A stretch of DNA of 64,000 nt from Humulus lupulus (Eukaryota > Streptophyta > Magnoliopsida > Rosales > Cannabaceae). Below the pieces are notes generated by a model, which saw only the letters and a list, made by a program, of their open reading frames with translations, was not told where the DNA came from and made no database searches. The DNA lies in assembly GCF_963169125.1 (NCBI RefSeq), contig NC_084802.1:28711107-28775106 (forward strand), given 5' to 3'. This document shows, piece after piece, positions 44,040 to 54,062 of the stretch. How positions within the stretch are numbered: position 1 is the first letter of the stretch; every line of letters begins with the position of its first letter. A program made the translations under genes and the position numbers.

Positions 44040-45341
44040 TGTTAACCCAAGATATGTTTCCAAGAGGGAGGGGGTGAATTGGAAATTTAAACTAATTTTG
44101 GAAATTTAAAACTTAATATACCAAATTATGCAATAAATCAAATTTATCAAGTAAAAGCAAATAATATGGCAATCAAATAGATAAGCAAATAATCAAACTT
44201 GTAATGTAAAGAGTTTAAGGTTAAGAAATTGCAAACTCTCGAATTTTACAAGGTTCGGTAGAACTAAGCCACCTACGTCCTTGGTCTTCAAAGCTATGGA
44301 CCTAGCTTTGAGTTCAACTATCGAGCCAAGTTAGCGGGCTTGACTAACCCTTACAACCGGGAATTTTTCACCAAGGTATTTCCAAACCTCTTACAATAGT
44401 TTTCCACCACCAAGGACTATCAACCTCTTTTTCGGATTGTTGAAGTGCCAATCTCACTCTAACCGGGTTGTTTACAAAACCGGTGCCAACCTCACCTCAA
44501 TCTCAATATGGGAATGTGTTTGATATTACAAGCAAAAATCACTCTAGAAGTGTGATAATACAATGAGAAACCTAGAGTGATTAGCAAGCACACTTAGAAG
44601 AAATAAATACAATTTTTGGCTCAAGTGTGTGAAAATGTGTTTGGATGATTTAAACTTTGAGAGCTCTTTGAAATCAATGGATTAGGTTTGATATATGCAA
44701 TAAATGCTCAGCCAACCACCAACTTGAAGTAAAAAACGAGTTTATATAGAGTTTGGAAAAAAACTAGCCGTTTATAGCCGTTAGGGGTTAATTTTCGAAG
44801 CTGTCTGCCGCGAACCGGAAGTCTGGATGGGGAACCGGAATTCCGGTTGCCAATCCGGAATTCCGGATGGCAAACAGAGAGCAAAAACCGATTTATGCCT
44901 ATTTTCCCATTTTTCAATTCTTTATAACTTTTAGCTCGTTTATCCGATTTCAAAAATTCCAATTGCGTTGCGACCGTATCGGGATGTATTTTCTTAAAAG
45001 TAAATTTAGGATATTTATTTCTCATTTTAAAAAATCACCATTTTTTAGTACGTGAGTGAGCCAAATTTTATACTTATGACTTAAAGTATACTTGCAATCA
45101 CTTTACAAGACTAAGAAATGAAATTAAACCTTTATCTTGAGTTTTTTGAGTCTTGAAATCCATTTCGGGTCATTTCCGGAAAATTTGGTAAAATGACCAT
45201 TTTGCCCTTGGTCATAAGTTTGACTTTGAAGTGCTAATTCACTTTGGTTTTTGCTACAAAATCAACAAATCATTAGTAACAAATAATAATCAAATATTTG
45301 TTAATCATCAAAACAAGGAGACTTAAGAGTTTGGGTCAACA
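44040..45341 (-). mobile_element. Solo LTR I, in the intron of P2 of H
   Basis: 1302 bp, TGTTAACCCA..TGGGTCAACA, with perfect TSD CTAAG (44035-44039, 45342-45346). There are no internal genes. On the minus strand a TATA box (CTATATAAAC, near 44741-44750) sets the orientation. U3 carries three 16-bp palindromes at an exact 20-bp period (44813-44868). Insertion within an intron leaves both P2 exons untouched. Confidence 0.88.
44813..44868. repeat. CCGGAATTCCGG palindrome array, 20-bp period
   Basis: 16-bp words begin at 44813 (AACCGGAAGTCTGGAT, decayed), 44833 (AACCGGAATTCCGGTT, perfect palindrome) and 44853 (ATCCGGAATTCCGGAT, perfect palindrome), with 4-bp spacers. They lie about 65-125 bp upstream of the minus-strand TATA box. 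Confidence 0.9.
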
Positions 45342-45949
45342 CTAAGTACAAGTACAATTAATAACAAGATGAGGGAAGTTACCGCAGCAGTGAGCTCGAT
45401 ACTCTTCTCATAAAGTGTATTGCAGTCTCGAGCATTGTTCAAAAACTGCCAATGAGGGGCGTCAAAGCCACTAAAGCTCTGGCCCACTCGAGACAGAATG
45501 TCCGAGCCAAGTGTAGCCCCATGGGGTCCGACAGCATTGTCAATTACATACTCATCGACGTGAGTAGAAACCAACAACCTGCATGTTGTGGAAGCTGAGG
45601 GTTTTTTCAGAGGTGGGTCGAGTGTTGAGTGAACCATGATTGGAGGAGGTTGGAGATCGACCGTAGTGGACGCTTCGACCTGAGGAGTCGGCTCCACAGC
45701 CGGGCTCATAGCAGCTGGAGCTGGTGGAGGAGGTGTCTTCTCAGTCCTCTTGAGGACCTTGGCGAGTCACTTAGACTTCCGCGAGCCCCTCGGGCGCTTA
45801 CTTCTCTTGGCTCTGCCACTCACCAGGATGTTGTCAAGGTCGGAGTCCATCTCTCCTACACATTTACACCACATTATGAGTTATCATAAAACAAAATAAT
45901 TTAACATAATGCAGACATACAAGGGATAACAAGACAAGTGAAGAGAAAC

Positions 45950-47580
45950 CTAACTGGAACTCTCCCCCGAGCTTGTGCTCGGCAACCACGAAATTCCCCC
46001 ATCTTTAGAAGAGGCGGGGGGAGTGCCTTCCCTATAGGTGGATGTCAACCTCGAAAGGTCCCTATAGTCGTTAGTCCCGTATTAGACGGCTATTCCGTTC
46101 CATACCTCGTTCAGGCTATACATGGTGTCATATATCCCGAGCCAGCTATCGAACCTATGTACCCTCTCATCTACCCAAGACCATACATAGAAATGGTTCC
46201 TATCGTCCTTATACAATATTAATCTATCGGGCTTATGTTTTAGTAGTGAGGGAGACCACAAATTCGAGCTAAGGATGATTGTACCTTGTTCATCCGAGCC
46301 TGAGCTTGAGGCCTTGTCGTTGGCCTCATTCCCCGATTGTGGACTCCTTTGACGTTGAGCCGGAGATGGAGGCCTCGCATCTCTCCTCGGGGGGAGGTTG
46401 CCGGTTGGCTGAGGCACGAGCTCCCACCGATCGTACTTCTTGTTGGACCAGTCAGATGTAGACTGATCCTCCCCTAAGAGCCCACATGCCCGGAGCTTGC
46501 CTTCATGTAGGAGATAGGAGAGGGATCTCCTGCCGTAGGGAAGTTGGAGCAGAGTTTCTCTGCGCTCCCTCATCTCCGTGGTAGGGGTAGAGTGATGGTA
46601 ATTGGTTGGAAGATAAAACACATTTCAACTAAGCACGAGCCTAAAACAAAGTTCGAGCACAAAAATAGAGGGAAGTGGAGATACTTACGAATCTGTCTGA
46701 ATGAATAAAATCGAGATAGGGCTAGGCCATCTGTCCAGAAGAAGGCCTTCTTGAAATCAGGAGGGTGGTTGGGAAGATCTTCAAACATCTTCTTCTCCTA
46801 GGGATAGCTCGAGAGATAGTAGAAGCCATCTCCTCCCCGAGCTCGAGAGGGATTTATTTTCAAGCAAAAGAGATATAAGATCTCTTTAGGCGAAGGTCCT
46901 TTCCACTTCAACTCGTGGTATAGCGACCTCAGGGCAGACAGAACCCTGTAAGAATTGGTGTTGAGCTGGAAGGGAGCCAACCCAACAGAGTCTGTGAAGT
47001 CCTTGAAAAAAGACTTCAAGGGCAGTATCGCCCCTGCCTTCATATGCTCCTGGCTCCAAGCTGCGTATCTCAGCTTGCTGTCAGGATTTCCATCCCCTGG
47101 AGCGCGGAAACTCCGCTCGTGGGAGTTCGGAGCTCGACACCTCAGCAAGCCCGATAGTCCTATGTCGTGACTGTCCAGAATATCAGTTATCTGACCTAGC
47201 GACGTAACCGAGCTCCAGTAATCCTCGGCTTCGAAGAATTCTCTCCTTGGCTGCGAGGTAGAGGGTTCCCCCATCAGCGAAAATTGAAGATCACCCGGCT
47301 TAAAAGTGATTGTCACTTTGAGCTTAGGGTCGAGAGGAATCGGTCTAAGCTCGGTGTCCGGATTCGGATAAAGGGCGACCCTTAGTTTTCTCCTTTTCCC
47401 TTCTTCGACCTCGTCTATCTGACGTCGGAAGTGGTCTCGAGTGTCCTCTTGCTCGCGCCTCAGTTCGTGCTCCTGAATTAAGCGTTGGTTCTGAGTAAAA
47501 GGAGATTCCGGGCTCGAAGCTACTGGTGAGTAAGGAATCGCGAGCTTTGACCCCCACCACTTTCCCGAATTCTGCGGCAT
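45950..47580 (-). pseudogene. P1 of H: putative gypsy-type transposon protein, broken
   Basis: The start ATG 47580 (MPQNSGKWWGS) lies directly after acceptor TTGTTAG. Exon 47580-46689, intron 46688-46606 (83 bp, GTAAGT donor; the acceptor reads CCAA where J has CCAG, so it is lost), exon 46605-45950 ending SSGESSS-stop. The full product would be about 515 residues. Core: AAWSQEHMKAGAILPLKSFFKDFTDSVGLAPFQLNTNSYRVLSALRSLYHELKW, similar to J and A and to the plant putative gypsy-type transposon family. A TAG at 46798 interrupts it (SSYP*EKK; Lys in J). The second exon has LLQLPYGRRSLSYLLHE and a Ser/acidic segment. The function is unknown. Confidence 0.75.
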
Positions 47581-48091
47581 CTAACAAGAAAGCAAAAGGG
47601 TGAGGGCCAAGCGAACAAGAAATAAAGAGACAAATAGTACCTAAGCTCGAATGATCGAGGCTACAAGGCAAGCTCGATCCAAAGGATGAGGCCAATCTTA
47701 GAGCGTGTATTCCACCGAAAGGAGGGAAGGTGGATAAGTTATGGGAAATCCCAAAATATTAGGGAAAAAAAGGTGGCGGTTATTAAAAAGGTGATATTTT
47801 TGGGGAATCGTGTATTCCTTAAAAAACCCTGATTTTGTACATGATATCTTGGTGTGCAAGATATGGTCTCTGAAATTTGAAAACCTGAAAAAGGAACCAT
47901 ATTTTGACCCTTTTTCGCAAAAACTGGGTTTGAATCTACTATATATCAGTCGAAGCACCCTATCCTAGTGCATTAAACTAATAAATGGGTCGAAAATAAA
48001 TCCTAGTGCCCACGGTGTAACAGAAGCATAAGCATACATGAAGGAAAAAAATGTATATATAACGCAAAGAAGCCATGAACCGAAAACTTAC
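47581..48091 (-). other. 5'UTR intron of P1 in H (predicted)
   Basis: The minus-strand donor GTAAGT begins at 48091 and the acceptor TTGTTAG ends at 47581, so the first base of the next exon is the A of the P1 ATG. J has the same arrangement over 515 bp. Confidence 0.65.
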
Positions 48092-48289
48092 ACAATGTGA
48101 TCAATGGAAACAGAGAAATGGATGATTGTACGAGCGGTTGCAAGTGCGATCTCACTGAGTCAAAAAGTCCAACGTTGCTTTGTCTTCTCGGCTTTGAGAA
48201 CATGCAAGAACTGGGCAAAAAAGCTTCTGGTTTTTTTTCTCTCTGAGAATTTGAACGTGAAAGAAAAATGAAGAAGACGACTGGAGGCT

Positions 48290-48340
48290 TATTTATAGGC
48301 CCATGGAGATGTTAAAAGTTGAACTAATCTGGGTCATTGG
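48290..48340 (-). promoter_or_regulatory. CCAAT and TATA boxes of the antisense unit in H
   Basis: On the minus strand GGCCAAT (48336-48342) is followed about 40 bases later by TATAAATA (48297-48290). The CCAAT flank CTGGCCAATG..CAGATTA is conserved in J (53291-53313), which also has a TATA box downstream. This places a pol II promoter about 230 bp inside the 3' LTR, facing gag-pol. Confidence 0.7.
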
Positions 48341-48556
48341 CCAGATTTCGTATCAGATCTGACGGTCAGGGACAAGTGAAATGATAGTACACAAAAGGAG
48401 GGCAGGCAGATAGACATGGCCAGAGTTTCAAGGCACTCAAGTACCTTGAGTGGGCAATACCCAACTGACGTGTGTCCATACTCGAGTGTGTGACGGAACG
48501 GTTCCCGAAGAAAGTAGTTCAAAAGTTTCCTTCTCATAGGATTCGAACTAATACTT

Positions 48557-48570
48557 TTGAGGGGGCAAAA
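48557..48570 (+). other. Polypurine tract of H
   Basis: TTGAGGGGGCAAAA abuts the 3' LTR. Confidence 0.88.
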
Positions 48571-49399
48571 TGTTACACCCAGATTTCGAGACCTGAGATT
48601 GTGACCTCGAAAGCTGGACTCGTCAAGTGTGAGCTCGAGATATCTAAAACGCAAGTTCGTGGCCCAGATGTCAAACCCTCGAATCAAGATGGCAACCTTG
48701 AAGACATTTAACCTCGAAGTTCTTTCTGAGCTCGAAAGAACATAGCATCGGGGTATATCCGTTGTCGGGTGTCTCCAGATCAAGTAGCCCGAGCTTAAAA
48801 AGAGTACAAGCTCGGAATGTAACAGCCTCGATGGTATCTACCCGCTCTGAGCTGGTCTTGGAGTATGGCGGCTAGTTTGTAACTTATCTATAGACCTGGA
48901 CCGACATGATGCTGATTGCCGACCTCGAAAGATTTAATGGGTCATCTGATGTAACGTGTTCCATGTGTTTAAGGATATTTATTGTTGTAACATCCCAATA
49001 TTAAAGGGATATTAACAAATCTGTTATTTGCCCCTGGTCTTCATGGGACGTTTCCTTGTATATAGGAGTTGCATTATTTAATGTCATTACTTTAATTAAT
49101 AAGCAGAAGTATCTTCCCGAAATATGTGGGAATGAACTCTGAAAACTCTCTATAAATAGAGAGTTCATGAACATATGTAGAGGACGGATCTTTGGATATA
49201 CGGAGAGAAATTCTAGAGAATTCATCCCTAAAGGATTTCCAGAAAACTCCAAGTCTTAATAAAATAGACTCGTGGACTAGGCAGAGTTAATTGCTGAACT
49301 ACGTAAAATTCTTGTTGTTCTACCATCTTATTTATCTGCGTCATAGTTCTTATTGTTTAATTACTCTACATTTTAAATTGACGAAAAACGGCGTCAACA
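48571..49399 (+). repeat. 3' LTR of H
   Basis: 829 bp, same ends as the 5' LTR. The TATA-centred inverted repeat is preserved at 49144-49165. Confidence 0.95.
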
Positions 49400-52271
49400 T
49401 ATATATTTTTTAATAACTTAAACAAATCACGTAATAAAATCAATCCAATCCAGTATATTCTATTTTCCCTCACATGGGGTGGCCAGCTGTCTCTCATCTT
49501 GCCCCTTTAGGATACAATTTTTGTTACCATTCGTGTGCTATGCTTTTGTTACTTTTTTAGATACAATACAAATGCTCTTGAAAGTGTTTAAATACATGAG
49601 AGACCATTTAACTGTCCACCTCAATTTTCTTTTTCAACTTTTATATATATTTATGTGGTCAAAAATTGAATATGCCCCATCTAAAATAATAATTCCACTC
49701 ACCCTATCTGAAAAGTAAATTAAAAAAAAATAGTCTCATCTACAAACTAATTATGGGAAAAAGTAAAGATTAAGTAAAAAGAAATTAGATCCTAAAAAAA
49801 ATAATAAGTCATCAATGGTAAATATTAACCTTGGCTTTTTTTTCCCTATCAAAATATTTTTTAATCACTTGCTCGGATATATATAGACCAACTACCAGAA
49901 AAGTAAAGAAGTTCAAAGACCGAGCACCTTATGATATCTTTCCTGGACTTAATAACAAATTTTGTTTTTAAATTTTTGGTAGTTCTGTATTGATCTACTT
50001 GAAAAGGGAACTATTGGTATAGTTATTGTGTTTTTCGGAACGTGGTTAGTTATAATCTTAATTGTTTATATAGTCGTGTATATTGTAATTATAATGGGTA
50101 TTTCACTAATTTTTTAGAAATTTTGAATAATTTACAGTGTTGAAACCAATATTCAAATTTTATGTTGCATCATGTATCTCTTCTATATAAAAAATTGTGT
50201 AGATTACGAAAATTCTTGGTTTTAACGGTTTTTTGTTAACTTTAACGGGATATTCTAAATATTTAACATAATATTCTAAATATTTAACGGAATATAGTTA
50301 ATTAAAAATAGATATTTATTAATTATATTAATATAAATTCAAATATTATAAAATATCATAATTATGATAATATTTAATATGAGATTACATATTTAATAAT
50401 TATATTACTATAAATTTAAATTTAAATGTTATAAAAAATTATTATTATAATAATATGTAATACAAGACTAGATATTTAATAATTATATTAATATAAATTC
50501 AAATATCATAAAATATTTTTATGATAATAATATATAATATATAATCCTAAATTTTAACAAATTATATTAATATGAATTCAAATATTATAAAATATTATTA
50601 TAATAATATACAAGATTAGATATTTAATACTTAGTTCAATATAAATTTAAATATTATAAAATATAATTATAACAATAATATATAATACATAATCTTAATT
50701 TTTATATAAAAAAATCATTTATATTTAAAAAGTGATCATATTATATATATTTAAAATCATAAATAATGTTTTGGTTTAATTTTTCTTTTAATATGTTCAT
50801 ATCATTTTTTATATATAATATTGTTTATTTATTTGACAATAATACAAATTTAATAAAAAAATTAATAAATTCTATAAATAAAATTAAGCAAACATGCATT
50901 GCATGTTATTTGTATCTAGCATCTCTTCTATGTAAAAAATGTGTAAATAACATAAATTCTTGGTTTTAACAGTTTATTTTTTTTCCATTAACTTTAACTG
51001 AATATTCTTATATTTAATGGTAGATTGTAAACATGACTTAAACTTAAATAAAATTTAATAATTAAACAAATTAAAATAAGATATTTTTGAGATATTGACT
51101 TAAACTTATACAAAATTAAATAAATAAATAATTAAACAAATTAAAATATGATATTTTTGAGATATTTTACAATGGTAATTATTTAAAAATAATAAAACCA
51201 TACGTTTTATAACTTAAATCAAATTTAATTAAACATAAATTTAAACTTCATGTATTAAAATAATATCATATTAAACATAATATAATATAATCTACTATCA
51301 ACTAGCAACAAACTTAACTTTAAAATCCACTTATAATAATAATATTGTATTAAACATATAATATATAATCTCTTATTATTACTGCCAAATTAAAAAACTA
51401 GAACAAACATAAACTTAAACAAAAATTAATTAATTAATCAAAATAGTTGATGCATGTATACTACTTTGCGCTATGACTTTTTCTATTCTTATTTTATTTC
51501 TATTATTAATTTCTTTTTAAATATAATTATAATTTATATACATATGTCATGTAGCCATGTAAATATATATCTATGTCAATGTTGTATTTAGATATCATAT
51601 ATGTAGAGATTATTGATATAAATATTTATATATACTATAGAACTATAATTCATTCTATTTTATATATTTTTTGTTAAAAAAAGTGAATGAATTTTTATTA
51701 ATTATAGACAATATTTTGCCATAACTTTTTTAATACATTTATGTCATACATATATTAAACAACTTTTATTTATTTTTATGATGTTTTTTATTTATTTAAA
51801 ATTTATATGATAATTAAAAAATATAATAAAAATAAATACATGTTTGAATAAGCATGTTTACAACTTTAAAATTAAGTAAACGTGTTTTAGTTAGTATATA
51901 TATATCTTATATATAAAATGTGTGTAGATAACGGAAATTCTTGTTTTAACGGTTTTTTATTTTTTTCGTTAACTTTAATAGAATATTCTTATATTTTACA
52001 GAATATTCTTATATTTAATGGTAGATTGTAAACATGACTTAAACTTAAATAAATAAATAATTAAACAAATTAAAATAAGATATTTTACAATGATAATTAT
52101 TTAAACATATAATATATAATCTTTTGTTGTCACTGTCAAATTCAAAATCTCGAACAAACATAAACTTAAACAAAAATAAATAAATAAATTAATTAATTAA
52201 AATATGATATTTTTAAGATATTTTATGATAATTTAAATAATTAAATCATATTTATTTAAAAATAATAATGA
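49400..52271. other. AT-rich intergenic DNA with repeat remnants
   Basis: There are no credible genes. At about 50075-50175 there is a decayed half-arm of the foldback MITE family (TCGTGTATATTGTAATTATAA.., GAATAATTTACAGT). At about 50178, 50925 and 51905 three direct repeats of a TCTTCTATATAAAAAAT..GATAACG.AAATTCTTGGTTTTAACGG type occur. These resemble 5' ends of non-autonomous Helitrons. The rest is TA/AAT-rich sequence. Small ORFs such as 50766-50969 are low-complexity. Confidence 0.55.
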
Positions 52272-53066
52272 TATTGACGCCGTTTTTCGTCAACAGTGAA
52301 AGAAGAGCACGTAAACAATAATTAGTAATGGCCAATAAAAATATGATAATACAAACACGATTTTTTACGTGGTTCAGCAGTTAAATCTGCCTAGTCCACG
52401 AGTCTTTCTTATTAAGACTTAAGAATATCTCTGAAAATCCTTCAAGGATGAATTCTCCAGAGTTTTCCTTAAGCTCACAAAAGTTCGGTCCTTTACAATG
52501 GTACATGACCTCTCTATTTATAGAGAAGATTGCAGAATACTATCCCACATATTTCGGGTAGTTACTCTATATTTGCAAATAGATTAAATGGCATTAAATG
52601 CCTGCAATCCGATGTAAAAGGGAACGTCCCCTGAAGACCAGGGGGCGTATAACTAATCAAATAATATCCCCTGATTGTAGGGGATTTTCAGTAATAAATG
52701 TAGACCGCGTCTTGTTCTTGATGACTCATTAGGATATTCAAAGTTATTATCTTATATCACCAAGGCCATATTCTCCCAGGTTCCTTTCTGACTTTCGAGT
52801 TATAACATATCCCGAGGCCACACGGCTTCGAGCTCGTACGCGCATCAGGCTCGGAGCCCTGATCCGAGGTCATCCCAGAGAACAGATGCACCTCGAGGCC
52901 TATCCTTCGAGCTCATGAGGATTTCGAGGCTACCATCTTCGAAGTCGTCTCTGTTTCGTAAGCTCGTTGTTTAGATTTCGAACATATTCCAGACTTTACG
53001 AGTTCACTCATTATGAATCCAGCTTTCGAGGTCACAATCCTCATGGCTCGAAATCTGGGTATAACA
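52272..53066 (-). repeat. 3' LTR of J
   Basis: 795 bp; plus strand TATTGACGCC..GGGTATAACA. The outer dinucleotide is TA instead of TG, as in C. It shares ACGTGGTTCAGCAGTTAAA and the CCACGAGTC segment with C and H, plus a CTCTCTATTTATAGAGA inverted repeat over the TATA box (near 52509-52525). Confidence 0.85.
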
Positions 53067-53083
53067 TCTTGCCCCCTCAAAAG
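53067..53083 (-). other. Polypurine tract of J
   Basis: The complement reads CTTTTGAGGGGGCAAGA, next to the 3' LTR. Confidence 0.85.
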
Positions 53084-53290
53084 TATTTGTTCGAATCCTA
53101 TGAGAAGGAAACTTTTGAACTACCTTCTTCGGGAACTGTATCGTCACATACCTGAGAATGGACACGTGTCAGTTGGGTATTGCTTATTCAGGGTACTTGA
53201 GTACCTTGGAAATCTGCCCACGATCATGCGTCTGCCACCTTTTCGGTACCATCATGTCATCAATCCCTGACCGTTGGATTTTACGAGGAC

Positions 53291-53347
53291 TCTGGCCAAT
53301 GGCTCAGATTAATCCTTTTTATCACTTTTTTCCCTCTATATATATAA
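53291..53347 (+). promoter_or_regulatory. CCAAT and TATA boxes of the antisense unit in J
   Basis: CTGGCCAATGGCTCAGATTA (CCAAT at 53296-53300) and TATATATATAA (53337-53347), about 36 bp apart, match the arrangement in H. A CT-rich leader follows. The interval 53084-53290 has no other feature. Confidence 0.7.
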
Positions 53348-53547
53348 GGTCTTCTTCTTCCTCTTATTTTACACGCATCAGAAACAAAAGAGAAGGGACA
53401 AAACCAGAGGCCATCCCAGAGAACTTCTTGCTTGTGCATGTTCTCTCAGCCGAAAAAACAAAGGACCTCCAGTTTGTTCGAGACCGTGAGCTTATATCTG
53501 CAGCCCCTCCTTCAGTCAACGATTTCTCAGCAACCACCATTATTGTG

Positions 53548-54062
53548 TAAGTGTCCAATTTTTATTTTCCCTCATACCTGTTTCTGTTCATATTGTTCTT
53601 GTTATTTCTGTGAATGTACTAGTTTATTTTCTTAGTACGATACGTTAGGGAATTTTTGACCGATAGGCTTTCACGTTTTAAGTCTCCATATTGGGTTTAC
53701 ATCGCTGGTTCCATACCCAATTTTGGTGTTTGAGCAAGATCTCTTTTTTCTGGGTTTTAAAATTTTAAAAGACATTTCTTGTATACCAAGATATCGGGTA
53801 TAAAACCTTGGCCTTGAAGAATGCACGATACCCAAGATTACCTTTTCTGGATATCCTCCACTCCTTTTCCCCTGATTTTCGGGATTTTAAAAAAAAAATT
53901 GTCCACTCCCCTCCTTTTTCTCGTGGAATACACGTTCTGACTCTTTAATAAGGGTCTTAGTTTTGAATTCGCTTCGTTCTTAAGCTCCGAGCTTGTCCTG
54001 TCAAGCTCGTAACCTTTGAACTCTTGCATGCATAGCCCTCACCATTTTTTCTTTCTCGCTAG
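53548..54062 (+). other. 5'UTR intron of P1 in J (predicted)
   Basis: Donor ATTGT|GTAAGT at 53548 and acceptor CTCGCTAG ending at 54062 abut the P1 ATG. Length is 515 bp, against 511 bp in H. Confidence 0.65.

Larger units (their letters stand above)
43489..45850 (-). pseudogene. P2 of H: coiled-coil cargo protein, one stop
   Basis: The start ATG at 45850 (MDSDLDN) follows acceptor TGTGTAG. Exon 1 is 45850-45383, with a TGA at RKSK*LAK (CGA by comparison with J). The phase-0 intron (45382-44002) has a GTAACT donor and GTGTCAG acceptor, and was enlarged by solo LTR I (44040-45341). Exon 2 (44001-43489) is fully open: SAQLNYKLNNEVH, a Glu/Lys coiled coil, FDIMEGEKTRL, motif YRIWANTVDLDTSFLGPLEAE and an acidic tail. 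The total is 326 residues, against 336 in J and 349 in A. Pre-intron block QSFSGF..NARDCNTLYEKSIELTA matches J and F. The function is unknown. Confidence 0.7.
35430..49399 (+). mobile_element. Element H: Tat-lineage retrotransposon with antisense cargo
   Basis: 13,970 bp including solo LTR I. The two LTRs are 829 bp each and the TSD is a perfect TATAT (35425-35429, 49400-49404). In order: 5' LTR, PBS, gag-PR, RT/RNase H/archaeal RNase H/integrase, a 69-bp tandem repeat, antisense P2 (with solo LTR I in its intron), antisense P1, antisense promoter, PPT, 3' LTR. LTRs differ at about 40 positions (4.8 percent by hand count), nearly all transitions, so it is older than A. Many premature stops make it non-autonomous. 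Confidence 0.95.

Noticed and set aside
44813..44868. CRISPR-like repeat array
   Set aside because: Only three 16-bp palindromes with 4-bp spacers in a plant LTR; spacers are far too short and no cas genes exist here.
46082..46621. Reading the extra ORFs of A, H and J as an envelope gene
   Set aside because: They are antisense to gag-pol, contain introns and show no signal peptide or membrane segment, so they cannot be env.
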